DNA from: Phycisphaerales bacterium
Lineage (GTDB): Bacteria; Planctomycetota; Phycisphaerae; Phycisphaerales; UBA1924
Length of the DNA: 54,356 nucleotides
Direction: 5' to 3'
Assembly: GCA_017640485.1 (NCBI GenBank)
Contig: JAEPQP010000005.1
Location: forward strand, 1-54,356
Positions 34,304-43,121 of the stretch are shown piece after piece (within the stretch, counting starts at the first letter, position 1; the number at the start of each line of letters is the position of its first letter). Made by a program: the position numbers and the translations under genes. The notes under the pieces are model-generated. The model ran no database searches and was not told the DNA's origin. It saw only the letters and a list, made by a program, of their open reading frames with translations.

Positions 34304-35553
34304 TCCTCTTGATCACTCGTGCAAGGGATATACGCCGGACTCAGAGCGGTGAGCGCCCCGAGCAGCGCCATGGTGTTGACATTGATCAGGATCGAATCAA
34401 ACACACTGACCAGCAGCAAACCAACCGATGCGAAGAACGGCCCCATCGCGTAGCCCCACCGGTCCCCGCCGGTCATGACCCCGCAGCGCCAGGTGTTGAC
34501 CAGCACAACGGATGCAATCAGGATCAGGAGCAGCACGCCGGGCACGCCGTGCTCCGCGAATGTGTGCAAAAGCGATGAGTGGGCGTGCGCGTGATCGTCT
34601 CTGGGTTCGTCGGTTCTGGTTTCCATCCAATCGCGGAACCCGCCCGCACCCAAACCCTTGATCGGATGCTCGACTCCCGCTTGCACGGCTTGGCTCGCCA
34701 TTGACACCCGCGCGCCGGTCGAAGTCGAGAAATCCCCGTCCATAGCGCGTGCGATCTCGGTCCTCGCAGAATCGATCCGCTGACGCGTCGAATCCGAACG
34801 CATCAGAACACCCGCTGCAACCACCAAAACGAGAACACATCCGATCAAAGCGATCGCACCCCGTTTCCTGCTCCCCTGATCGCCGTGCTTCTGGAGGATC
34901 GCGATCAGGAAGACGAAGACGAACAACCCCAGTGCCGCGATCCACGCGCCGCGCGTGCCGGTTGCGATCAGCGCGACGATGGTCAACGCGGTCCCAGCCA
35001 ATCCGATCACACGCCAACGCCCCCGACCCATGATCGCGGCCGGGAGATGCAGACCCAATCCCGCGACAAGGACCGATCCACCCACGGCGGGGTCCCACCA
35101 CCCTGAGATCCGATCGGGTTCGTGCCAGAGACGATCCGCGAGCCACTCGTTCCCGAACCCATTGAATGCATCGATCAACTGCGCCCCGTTCCCGATCAGC
35201 AACCCGACACACAGACACGCGATCAGAGCACGGCGGTGCTCGATGACAGGATACACAAACCCGATCATCGCAAACCATCGAAGTTCACTCATGTGCTCGA
35301 GCCCCGCGCCCGGATCGGGTGACCAGAGCAGGCTGAGTCCCATCAACGCACAGAGCATGATCGCCGCGGGCACGATGGGCTGTCCGAACCCATGGATCCA
35401 GATCGGGAAGGTGTTAAATACCCGCACCAGAAAGAACACCACCATCGGGAGCACCGCAATATCCACCACACTCACCGGCCCCAGGATTCCGATCATCGCA
35501 ACACACGCAAACACCAGATGCAGCCGAACACCGATCCGATCTCGGCTGTGCAT
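34300..35553 (-). CDS. O-antigen ligase (Wzy/WaaL)-like membrane protein
   Basis: A 417-residue polytopic protein with about ten hydrophobic helices. It has a periplasmic loop of about 80 residues (GDFSTSTGARVSMASQAVQAG to DDHAHAHSSLLHTFAEHG) bearing the family pattern R..W..A......P..G.G and H.H...L....E.G. The basic ATGTRGAW motif before the sixth helix also fits. These enzymes join or polymerise surface glycans on undecaprenyl carriers. The ATG at 35553 lies just before TM1. An upstream ATG at 35721 would add 56 residues and run almost to the divergent gene, so the start is uncertain. No sugar-transferase genes are adjacent. Confidence 0.75.
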   Translation of the reverse strand: MHSRDRIGVRLHLVFACVAMIGILGPVSVVDIAVLPMVVFFLVRVFNTFPIWIHGFGQPIVPAAIMLCALMGLSLLWSPDPGAGLEHMSELRWFAMIGFVYPVIEHRRALIACLCVGLLIGNGAQLIDAFNGFGNEWLADRLWHEPDRISGWWDPAVGGSVLVAGLGLHLPAAIMGRGRWRVIGLAGTALTIVALIATGTRGAWIAALGLFVFVFLIAILQKHGDQGSRKRGAIALIGCVLVLVVAAGVLMRSDSTRQRIDSARTEIARAMDGDFSTSTGARVSMASQAVQAGVEHPIKGLGAGGFRDWMETRTDEPRDDHAHAHSSLLHTFAEHGVPGVLLLILIASVVLVNTWRCGVMTGGDRWGYAMGPFFASVGLLLVSVFDSILINVNTMALLGALTALSPAYIPCTSDQEE

Positions 35554-35696
35554 CCACTCAAACGCTCGATCGCACTGATCGCGCGTGACATACGAGCCCC
35601 GCACAAAACCGCCCAGATTCGTCCAGATCGCGTGTTTCAAGCAGGTCACTGTATCGTCACAAGCGAGCGAGTGGGCAACCAACCCACCCCGAAGCC

Positions 35697-35709
35697 GTAC
35701 AATGTGTAC
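35697..35709. promoter_or_regulatory. Palindrome GTACA-ATG-TGTAC in the divergent promoter region
   Basis: A perfect 13-bp inverted repeat lies 43 bp upstream of the ATG at 35752 and overlaps a TACAAT -10-like sequence (35698-35703). It lies between the divergent O-antigen-ligase-like and coiled-coil protein genes, unless the former starts at 35721. It is an operator candidate. Confidence 0.35.
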
Positions 35710-35751
35710 AGAAGCGCTCATCGAGAGCCGACCCTGTGCAAGGAACCGCTC

Positions 35752-37539
35752 ATGAACACCATCCACGCGACCATCTCCAGAGCAACGCGCCGGCTCGTGC
35801 TGATCGACTCCATCCGGACGATCACGATCTGTCTCGCGGCCGTGTTCGCGCTCATGGTCTTCGCTCGGCTCGTCCAAAAAGTCGCGCCGGTCTTTGAGGT
35901 CCCGTGGGGGATCGTCTTCATCGCAGGACCAGCATCAGCGATCATCGTTGGGTTGCTCTGGTCGCTGATCCGCAAACCCAGCGCCCACAAAGCCGCGATG
36001 ATCCTCGATGAGCGCTCCGGACTCCGCGAGACCATCTCGACGGCGCTGCTCGTTGAGTCTCAGACCGACGGATGGTCCAAAGCCGTGGTCACCGATGCAT
36101 CGGACAAAGCACGATCGGTGAACATCAACACCGCGCTCCCGCTCCAGGCACCGAAGTTCTGGTTCACCCCGATCGTCGCGGGGATCGCGCTGCTCGCCGT
36201 CTGGTGGCTCCCCGTCATGGACCTGACCGGGCTCTACGAGAAACAAGAGCAACAACGACAGGAACAACTCCAGGTCCAGCAGGTCGAAGCGACGGTCCAA
36301 GAATCTCAGCAAGCACTCAAAGAGATCATCGAGCAAACCAAGCTCGAGTTTGATGAGGATGACAACATCTTTGAAGACCTGCTGACTCCGGAGTCCGCCG
36401 AGTTCATCACCCCTGAAGAATCGCTCCGCAGCGCGATCAAGAACCTCACGAGTGTCACCGACAAGCTCGAAGAAAAACGCAACAACGAAGAGGGCGCGAC
36501 CTTCGACGCGATCCGCGACGCGATGAAATCGCTCAACTCCACCGAAGAATCCCCTGCTTCTGAGATGACCCGCGCCATGGCCCGCGGCGACTTCAAAGAA
36601 GCGAAAGAAAAACTCCAAGAACTCGCCGAACAGATGCAGGGCGGGGACATGTCCGAATCCGAGAAGAAGGCACTCGGCAAGCAGCTCGAGAATCTCCAGA
36701 AGCAGATGGAGCAGATGGCCCAGAACTCCGAGCAGCTGCAAGAGCAACTCAAAGCCGCGGGCCTGAGCGAGCAGCAAGCGAAACAACTCGCGACCGATCC
36801 AAACGCGCTCAAGAAAGCGCTCGAAGAAGCGGGGCTGACCCCTGAGCAAGCGGAATCGCTCGCGAAAGCGGCGCAGGCACAACAAAGAGCTTCAGACGCC
36901 GCGTCCGCGATGTCACAATCGATGGGTCAGATGGCGCAAGGCATGCAATCGGGTGACCAGCAGCAAGCCGCGGCCGGGTCCGAAGCGATGAACGCGCAGC
37001 TCTCGGATCTCGAGAACATGCAGCAAGAAGCCCAGTCCCTCGAATCCGCGATGAACCAAGCGCAGCAGCAACTCGACCAGCTCTCCCAATGCTCCAACCC
37101 CGGCGGCGACAGCGGCGGCGGATCACAATCCGATTGGCCGTCCACCGGTCAGTACGCACAGGGCGAAACCTCCCAGCAAGGCATGGGATCCGGAGGTCCG
37201 GGTCAGGGGCTCGGATCATCACCCGAAGAGCAGGGCGCCGACTTCACGATCAACAAGGAACACGCGTCTGTCCGCACGACTTCGGAAGGGCCGGTCATCG
37301 CATCCACAATGGTCAACGGCTCCCAGATCATCGGCGAATCCACGGCCGTGTTCTCCGACGCGGTCGCGAGCGCCACGACGCAAGCATCCGAAGCGATCGA
37401 GACCAAACGCATACCGCGCGAGTATGAATCTGCTGTTCAGAGCTATTTCGGTCGTCTCGACAAAGCCGCGAAAGCCGCGGATAAAACTGCTGAGAGCAAG
37501 GATAAGCCCGCTTCGAAATCCGAATCCGAAGACGACTAA
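35752..37539 (+). CDS. Coiled-coil membrane protein with DUF4175-like plan
   Basis: A 595-residue protein with two N-terminal membrane helices (about 25-43 and 51-68), a third near 137-155, then a very long Gln/Glu/Ala-rich coiled coil (about 165-445). A Gly/Ser/Gln-rich stretch (about 445-495) and a charged C-terminus with IPREYESAVQSYFGRL follow. That last motif and the helix arrangement resemble DUF4175-type proteins, often found near MoxR/DUF58/VWA genes, none of which is here. I use the ATG at 35752, with AAGGA eight bases before it; the open frame extends further up but is non-coding there. Function unknown. Confidence 0.7.
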   Translation: MNTIHATISRATRRLVLIDSIRTITICLAAVFALMVFARLVQKVAPVFEVPWGIVFIAGPASAIIVGLLWSLIRKPSAHKAAMILDERSGLRETISTALLVESQTDGWSKAVVTDASDKARSVNINTALPLQAPKFWFTPIVAGIALLAVWWLPVMDLTGLYEKQEQQRQEQLQVQQVEATVQESQQALKEIIEQTKLEFDEDDNIFEDLLTPESAEFITPEESLRSAIKNLTSVTDKLEEKRNNEEGATFDAIRDAMKSLNSTEESPASEMTRAMARGDFKEAKEKLQELAEQMQGGDMSESEKKALGKQLENLQKQMEQMAQNSEQLQEQLKAAGLSEQQAKQLATDPNALKKALEEAGLTPEQAESLAKAAQAQQRASDAASAMSQSMGQMAQGMQSGDQQQAAAGSEAMNAQLSDLENMQQEAQSLESAMNQAQQQLDQLSQCSNPGGDSGGGSQSDWPSTGQYAQGETSQQGMGSGGPGQGLGSSPEEQGADFTINKEHASVRTTSEGPVIASTMVNGSQIIGESTAVFSDAVASATTQASEAIETKRIPREYESAVQSYFGRLDKAAKAADKTAESKDKPASKSESEDD

Positions 37540-37566
37540 TCGACCCCAACTTCATACGATCCACGC

Positions 37567-38655
37567 ATGAAGATCCGTATCCATCGATTCCGTGCTTTGT
37601 TGACATTCATCCCAGCGCTCGTCATGCTCTCGGCATGCAACCCCACAGACGAATCACAGGACCAACCCAGGTCGGTGGTGCTCTACACCTCCGCCGACGA
37701 TGAGTTTGCTCGACTGGTCGTCGAAGACTTCACCAGCGAAACCGGGATCAGCGTCCAACTCGTCGGCGATACCGAAGCAACCAAAACCACCGGGCTCATC
37801 GCTCGGCTCAAAGCAGAAGCAAACAACCCCCAGTGTGATGTCTGGTGGTCTTCTGAGCCCTTCGGCACGATTGATCTCGCGAACTCGGGGATCCTCATGC
37901 CCGCCGGGATCACGCAAGCAGCAGATTGGCCGAGCGAGCTCGTCGCTGAAGACAGATCTTGGATCGGGTTCGCGTCTCGGCCTCGCGTGATCGCGTACGC
38001 GACCGATCGCGTCGAGTCCCCCCCCACCACACTCCGGGACTTCGCACAACCCCAATGGAAGGGACGCATCGGGATGGCGCGCCCTCAGTTCGGGACCACC
38101 CGCGGGCACATGGGCATCCTCGCGTCGCGCTGGGGGCTCGCGGAGTTCGAACGCTGGCTGACCATGCTCAAGAACAACGGGATCCGACTCTACGATGGGA
38201 ACGCGACCGTCGTCCGCGCCATCGCGATGGGCGAGATCGATCTTGGGCTCACTGACACCGATGATGTGTGGGCCGGACAACGCAACGGCTGGAAGGTCGA
38301 TTGCGTCTATGAATCCTTCGACTCCCCCATGACGCTCGAAACACTCAACTCGAAGGGACCAACCCTGCTTCCCAACACAATCGGGATCGTCAACGGCACC
38401 ACGAACATAGAAAATGCTCGGTTGCTCGCTGATTACCTCCTCTCCCCACGCATTGAGACACTGCTCGCGGAGTCCACCTCAAGAAACCTCCCCGCGAATC
38501 CGAAGCTTGTCGATCTGTTTCATCAGATCGCACCCACCGCACTGACACAATCCAACCCCAATCGTGAAGCACTTGGATCGATCTATCCGAATTTCTCGGA
38601 CGCAGAATCCATGATCCCCGAAGCGCTCGATGTATGCGAGCGTGTGCTCCGCTAA
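37567..38655 (+). CDS. Iron(III)-type ABC transporter substrate-binding lipoprotein
   Basis: A 362-residue protein with a signal peptide and lipobox LSAC near residue 20, followed by VVLYTSADDEFARLVVEDF, the usual start of FbpA/FutA-like binding proteins. Conserved pieces are TGLIARLKAE, DVWWSSEPFGTIDLANSG, KGRIGMARPQFGTTRGHM and AMGEIDLGLTDTDD. These bind ferric iron or related oxyanions and organic acids. No permease or ATPase lies next to it, so it would depend on genes elsewhere. It starts 27 bp after the coiled-coil protein gene. Confidence 0.82.
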   Translation: MKIRIHRFRALLTFIPALVMLSACNPTDESQDQPRSVVLYTSADDEFARLVVEDFTSETGISVQLVGDTEATKTTGLIARLKAEANNPQCDVWWSSEPFGTIDLANSGILMPAGITQAADWPSELVAEDRSWIGFASRPRVIAYATDRVESPPTTLRDFAQPQWKGRIGMARPQFGTTRGHMGILASRWGLAEFERWLTMLKNNGIRLYDGNATVVRAIAMGEIDLGLTDTDDVWAGQRNGWKVDCVYESFDSPMTLETLNSKGPTLLPNTIGIVNGTTNIENARLLADYLLSPRIETLLAESTSRNLPANPKLVDLFHQIAPTALTQSNPNREALGSIYPNFSDAESMIPEALDVCERVLR

Positions 38656-38820
38656 GACGCGTGCTACCGGACGAGTGAGCACCGAGAACCGTGTTTGATA
38701 ACACACGAATCGGACGGAACGACGCCCCTGATCGGCGCAACCTGTCATCCGCTCAGGTCAATGGCTGGAAACGGTTTGCATGGACTCGATCTGAATTCAT
38801 GCCAGACCGATGCTTGAGAT

Positions 38821-39846
38821 GTGGCAAGCAAACCATCCATCGAGATCGCATTCCGGCCACGCACCCGCCGTGCGTTCATGACCGCCGTGATCATCGCGCA
38901 GTCGGCGCTGCTGCTGGGTTCGGTCCTGCTGACCGACAAGTGGGTGCAAGCCAATATCGATCTCCCCCAGTCGCTGATGGACAAGCTCTTCATCCTCGAA
39001 CTCTCGACCGCGCTCAGTGTCGTCACGCTCACAGCGATGGTGTTCTACCTCGCGTCGCGCCGCTACAACGATGCACTCGAGCAGACCAACGAGCAACTCG
39101 AAGACGAGGTCAACCGGCAGGTGACCATCGGGCTCCAGAAACGCAACGCGCTGATCCACGGGCTCGCGAAGCTCGCTGACTACCGCGACACCGATACCGG
39201 CGATCACCTCGATCGGATCGGTCACTACGCGTGGGTGATCGCCAAGCGCCTACAAATCGAGAATCCAGAAGTGACCGACGAGTGGATCGATCGGTTGGTG
39301 CTCGCGTCATCGCTCCACGATATCGGGAAGGTCGGGATCCCCGACGCGGTCCTCCTCAAGCCTGGGAAGCTGACCCCTGAAGAACGCGCCATTATGGAGA
39401 AGCACACGCTCATCGGAGGCGAGACCATGCTCTCGATCCGCAACAAGTTCGGATCCGACGAGTTCCTGGACATGGGCATCGAGATCGCGCTCCAGCACCA
39501 TGAAAAGTACGACGGCTCCGGGTACCCCTTCGGACTCGAAGGCGACAACATCGCGCTCTCGGCACGCATCGTCGCGCTCGCGGATGTCTACGACGCGCTG
39601 ACCACCGCGCGGGTCTACAAAGACGCGATGAGCCACCAGAAAGCGATGGAGATCATCTTCGAGGGACGCGGATCACACTTCGATCCCGACATCGTTGATG
39701 CGTTCAAAGCGACCCAGAACACCTTCGACCATATCCGCGAAGAATCGCACGGCAGCCACACGCTCAAACGCGCCGATATCGAGTCCGCGGCCCGGATGTT
39801 TATGCAAGAAAACAACAGTCTCTACACACTCCGCAACGCCGCGTGA
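38821..39846 (+). CDS. Membrane-anchored HD-GYP domain phosphodiesterase
   Basis: A 341-residue protein with two transmembrane helices (about 18-38 and 58-80), a short coiled coil (about 85-110) and an HD-GYP domain (about 115-300). Metal ligands are intact: HLDRIGHYAW, SSLHDIGKVGIPD and HHEKYDGSGYPFGL with the GYP triplet. HD-GYP enzymes break down cyclic di-GMP. The short periplasmic loop between the helices offers no recognisable sensor. The start is a GTG at 38821 with a weak ribosome site; the ATG at 38878 is an alternative. The M20 amidohydrolase gene follows 21 bp later. Confidence 0.88.
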   Translation: MASKPSIEIAFRPRTRRAFMTAVIIAQSALLLGSVLLTDKWVQANIDLPQSLMDKLFILELSTALSVVTLTAMVFYLASRRYNDALEQTNEQLEDEVNRQVTIGLQKRNALIHGLAKLADYRDTDTGDHLDRIGHYAWVIAKRLQIENPEVTDEWIDRLVLASSLHDIGKVGIPDAVLLKPGKLTPEERAIMEKHTLIGGETMLSIRNKFGSDEFLDMGIEIALQHHEKYDGSGYPFGLEGDNIALSARIVALADVYDALTTARVYKDAMSHQKAMEIIFEGRGSHFDPDIVDAFKATQNTFDHIREESHGSHTLKRADIESAARMFMQENNSLYTLRNAA

Positions 39847-39867
39847 TCAGCGCCTCTACACTCTTGC

Positions 39868-41082
39868 ATGACCACGACAACCGATTCCACGACCCTGAAC
39901 GAACAGATCTCCGCTGTCTACGACGAGCTGGTCGCGATCCGCAGAGACCTCCACGCCCATCCCGAACTCAAGTTCAAAGAATCACGCACTTCCCAAGTCG
40001 TCCAGAAAGTCCTGACCGATCTTGGGATCGAGTTCGTCGCAAACATCGGGGGCAAAGAGCCCAACACCGGAACGGGGGTCGTCGCCCACATCCCCGCGAC
40101 GACCGACCAGCCCGGCGAGTGCATCGGGCTCCGCGCGGATATGGATGCGCTCCCGATCACCGAGATGTCCGATCTGCCGCACAAGTCGACCATCGAAGGA
40201 GTCATGCACGCATGCGGCCATGACGGGCACACCGCGATCCTGATCGGAGCCGCGAAAGTCCTGTCCGCGATGGAGCACCGACCCAACCCCGTCACGCTTG
40301 TCTTCCAACCCGCCGAGGAAGGCGGAGCGGGCGCGGACAAACTCATCCGCGACGGCGCCCTCGATGGGATTGTCGGACCACCGATCCAGCGCATGTACGG
40401 GCTCCACGGCTGGCCCGCCGAAACAGTCGGACACATCTCCACGCGCCCGGGCGCGATGCTCGCCGCGACGGATATGTTCACCGTGACCATCAAAGGCACG
40501 CAGGCGCACGCCGCGTACCCGCATCTGGGAGTCGATCCGATCGTCGCGGCGTCCCACATCGTGACCGCTGCTCAGAGCATTGTCTCCAGATCGACCAAAC
40601 CGACCGATTCGGTCGTGCTCTCGATCACCACCATCCACTCCGGGACCGCGTTCAATGTCATCCCGACCGCCGCGATTATGCAGGGGACGATCCGGACCCT
40701 CTCCGACGAGTCCAGATCATCAACCAAAGCGAAGTTTGCGCAGATCGCTGAATCGGTCGCTCAGGGACTCGGATGCTCGGCGTCCATCGAGTGGATCCCA
40801 GGATACCCCGTTACCAAGAACGATCCACACGAGGCCGAACGAGTGCTCGAAATCGCCCGATCGGTGGGGATTTGCAGCGAGTCGGCCATCGTCGAAGAGC
40901 CCACGCTCGGCGGGGAGGATTTCTCCTTCTACGCTCAGAAAGTCCCGTCGTGTTTCTTCTTCATGGGTCTGGCGCATGACGAACAAACCCCGTTCCCGGG
41001 ATTGCACACACCGAGTTTCGATTTTAACGATCAATCCATCCCGCTGGGCGTAGAGATGATGTGCCGCCTTGCCCTGTCGTAA
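39868..41082 (+). CDS. M20-family amidohydrolase
   Basis: A 404-residue zinc hydrolase. Ligand motifs are present: RADMDALPITE, MHACGHDGHTA, FQPAEEGGAGADKLI, YGLHGWPAE and the late GGEDFSFYAQKVP with H-T-P in GLHTPSFDF. The lid or dimerisation domain lies near residues 195-315 (KGTQAHAAYPHLGVDPI). Such enzymes remove acyl groups from amino acids (hippurate, N-acetyl-diaminopimelate or indole-acetyl amino acids); the exact substrate cannot be told. There is no signal peptide, so it is cytoplasmic. Confidence 0.87.
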   Translation: MTTTTDSTTLNEQISAVYDELVAIRRDLHAHPELKFKESRTSQVVQKVLTDLGIEFVANIGGKEPNTGTGVVAHIPATTDQPGECIGLRADMDALPITEMSDLPHKSTIEGVMHACGHDGHTAILIGAAKVLSAMEHRPNPVTLVFQPAEEGGAGADKLIRDGALDGIVGPPIQRMYGLHGWPAETVGHISTRPGAMLAATDMFTVTIKGTQAHAAYPHLGVDPIVAASHIVTAAQSIVSRSTKPTDSVVLSITTIHSGTAFNVIPTAAIMQGTIRTLSDESRSSTKAKFAQIAESVAQGLGCSASIEWIPGYPVTKNDPHEAERVLEIARSVGICSESAIVEEPTLGGEDFSFYAQKVPSCFFFMGLAHDEQTPFPGLHTPSFDFNDQSIPLGVEMMCRLALS

Positions 41083-41105
41083 TGCGGCCCTAAACTCACA
41101 TTCGA

Positions 41106-41119
41106 GCAAGATATCTTGC
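41106..41119. promoter_or_regulatory. Perfect 14-bp palindrome GCAAGATATCTTGC
   Basis: It lies 44 bp before the small lipoprotein gene, in the 80-bp gap after the amidohydrolase. The position fits an operator or promoter element. No flanking T run argues against a terminator. Confidence 0.3.
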
Positions 41120-41162
41120 GAGATCATTCAAGAGGACCGGTCCGAGAACCGATGGAGACTCC

Positions 41163-41588
41163 ATGAACTTTCGTATGAAGCCAATCGTGATTCTTGCTGG
41201 TGCTCTGGTGCTGGCTCTCTCCTCAGGGTGCCGTGTCGAGCGGACCACCGGACAGCGTCACCAGGCGCGTGCGATCGACACGATCCTGCGTGCTGAAGCG
41301 GGCCGTCTCAACGATGAACCGCTCGCCGAGGGCACGCTCGAGGACTACGCCCACCTCAACCAGCTCTACATCGATCTGGTCAACGCCGCCGTGCGTTCGG
41401 GTGAAGCCGATCCGCTGACCGTTCAAGAGGCCGAGGATGAACTCCGGCGCATCGCGAGCGAGGCTCGTCAGCTCGAAGCGTTCCGCATGTGGTCCCCAGA
41501 GGCGCAAGCGAACTTCGAAGAGAGCTTCTGGAGATTCCGCCTCAAGAAGTGGCAGCAATGGCGCGGCCCGGGTTACATCTACGAATAA
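41163..41588 (+). CDS. Small lipoprotein of unknown function
   Basis: A 141-residue protein with a signal ending in lipobox SSGC (residue about 23) and a helical, charged mature part (EAEDELRRIASEARQLEAF) ending in WQQWRGPGYIYE. I do not recognise a family. The ATG has GGAG four bases upstream. A terminator follows at 41614, so it is likely a single-gene unit. Confidence 0.7.
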   Translation: MNFRMKPIVILAGALVLALSSGCRVERTTGQRHQARAIDTILRAEAGRLNDEPLAEGTLEDYAHLNQLYIDLVNAAVRSGEADPLTVQEAEDELRRIASEARQLEAFRMWSPEAQANFEESFWRFRLKKWQQWRGPGYIYE

Positions 41589-41613
41589 ACGCCCATTCCA
41601 AACCGTTTACAAG

Positions 41614-41638
41614 AGCCCGGCCTTTGGCTGGGCTTTTT
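41614..41638 (+). terminator. Rho-independent terminator
   Basis: An 8-bp stem (AGCCCGGC with GCTGGGCT, one G-U), loop CTTTG, then TTTT. It ends the lipoprotein gene 32 bp before uvrC, so uvrC must be expressed by readthrough or from a promoter overlapping this hairpin. Confidence 0.85.
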
Positions 41639-41669
41639 CATTGTTGGAATTGTCCGAATAGGATATTGC

Positions 41670-43118
41670 GTGACCGAGATCGACGATCCCATCCCATTCA
41701 AACCCAACGACTATGCGCAGGAGATCCCCGCGTGGGGGAGCGAGGACTACACCGACCGGATCAAGCGCCTCCACACAACCGCTCGCGACCTCCCGCTTAA
41801 GCCGGGGGTGTACCTGATGAAAGACCATCGCGGGGTGGTGCTGTATGTCGGGAAAGCAACCAAACTCCGCGATCGGGTCTCTTCGTATTTCCTCCCATCG
41901 ACTGATCTCGGGCCTCGCAAGAACAAGATGCTCGATGAGATTCACACCTTCGAGGTCTTCAAGACCGACACGGCATGGGAAGCGCTGCTCGCTGAAAATC
42001 GGCTCATCAAGGATATCAAACCCCGATTCAACGCCGCCCAAAAAGACGACCGCACCTATCCCTACCTCGTCATCACCAACAATGAGGACTACCCGCGCGT
42101 GTTCGTCTCCCGCAACCCAACCGGGATCAAAGCCGACGGCTCGAAAGACAAACGACTCTCCAACGCGTCCATCCTCGGCCCGTTCACCTCACCCGGTGCG
42201 CTGCGGACCGCGATCGATGCGCTCCAGTCCGTGTTCAAGTTCCGCACTTGCTCGCTGGACATCGAAGAGGGTGACCCGAAGAACAAGTTCTTCCGTCCCT
42301 GCTTGCTCGCATCGATCGGGAAGTGCACCGCGCCGTGCAACGAATCCATCAGCAAGGAACTCTACCGCGAGGACATCAGCCGGTTCCTCCGCTTCTTCAA
42401 GACCAAGCGATCGACGATGATCCGCGAACTCGAAAAGGAGATGTCCGAGGCGTCCGCGAAGATGGACTTTGAACAAGCCGCGGTGCTGCGCGATCAGGTC
42501 ACCGCGCTCCGCAAGATCGACAACCGCGCCTCGACCGCTGATCAGTGGCAACCCGAAGCGGAGATCAGCTACATCGATCCGATCAAGGGTTGCCAATCCC
42601 TCGCCCGCGCCCTGGACATCACCACCCAGATCCGCTGCGTCGAGGGATTCGATATCGCCCACCTCCAAGGCGGCGAGACCGTCGCGTCCAAAGTCTGCTT
42701 CATCGACGGACGCCCGTTCAAACAAGAATACCGCCGCTTCCGGATCAAGTCCTTCACCAACCTCCCCGGCGGACGCGCCAACGACGACTTCCAGTCCATG
42801 CGCGAGGTCATCTCCCGGCGCTACCGCGACGCGGGCGCGGGACAGGAACTCTACCCCGATGTGATTCTCATCGACGGCGGGATCGGACAGCTCCACGCCG
42901 CGATGGACGCATTCGAGCAGCTCGAGGTCAAACCCCCGATGGTGATCTCGCTCGCGAAAAAAGAAGAACTCATCTACCGGACCGACACCGACGAACCACT
43001 CCGACTTGGACGCAACAACCCGGGACTCCGCTTGCTCCAGCAAGTCCGCGACGAATCCCACCGCTTCGCGCAGCACTACCACCATGTCCTGCGTAGAAAG
43101 AGAACCCTTGGGGAATAG
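41670..43118 (+). CDS. uvrC: Excinuclease ABC subunit C without C-terminal HhH domain
   Basis: A 482-residue UvrC. GIY-YIG nuclease: PGVYLMKDHRGVVLYVGKA with the Glu in LLAENRLIK. All four cluster cysteines are kept (TCSLD, RPCLLASIGKCTAPC). The UVR domain (KMDFEQAAVLRDQVTALR) binds UvrB. The RNase H-like nuclease has EGFDIAHLQGGETVASKV, DVILIDGGIGQ and DESHRFAQHYH. It makes both cuts in nucleotide excision repair. The protein stops at YHHVLRRKRTLGE, where family members of about 600 residues continue into a tandem helix-hairpin-helix DNA-binding domain. The GTG start has AGGA six bases upstream. Confidence 0.93.
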   Translation: MTEIDDPIPFKPNDYAQEIPAWGSEDYTDRIKRLHTTARDLPLKPGVYLMKDHRGVVLYVGKATKLRDRVSSYFLPSTDLGPRKNKMLDEIHTFEVFKTDTAWEALLAENRLIKDIKPRFNAAQKDDRTYPYLVITNNEDYPRVFVSRNPTGIKADGSKDKRLSNASILGPFTSPGALRTAIDALQSVFKFRTCSLDIEEGDPKNKFFRPCLLASIGKCTAPCNESISKELYREDISRFLRFFKTKRSTMIRELEKEMSEASAKMDFEQAAVLRDQVTALRKIDNRASTADQWQPEAEISYIDPIKGCQSLARALDITTQIRCVEGFDIAHLQGGETVASKVCFIDGRPFKQEYRRFRIKSFTNLPGGRANDDFQSMREVISRRYRDAGAGQELYPDVILIDGGIGQLHAAMDAFEQLEVKPPMVISLAKKEELIYRTDTDEPLRLGRNNPGLRLLQQVRDESHRFAQHYHHVLRRKRTLGE

Positions 43119-43121
43119 ACT

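Noticed and set aside
35392-35751. N-terminal extension of the coiled-coil membrane protein
   Set aside because: It overlaps the O-antigen-ligase-like gene and promoter region; the ATG at 35752 has AAGGA and begins the membrane segment pattern.
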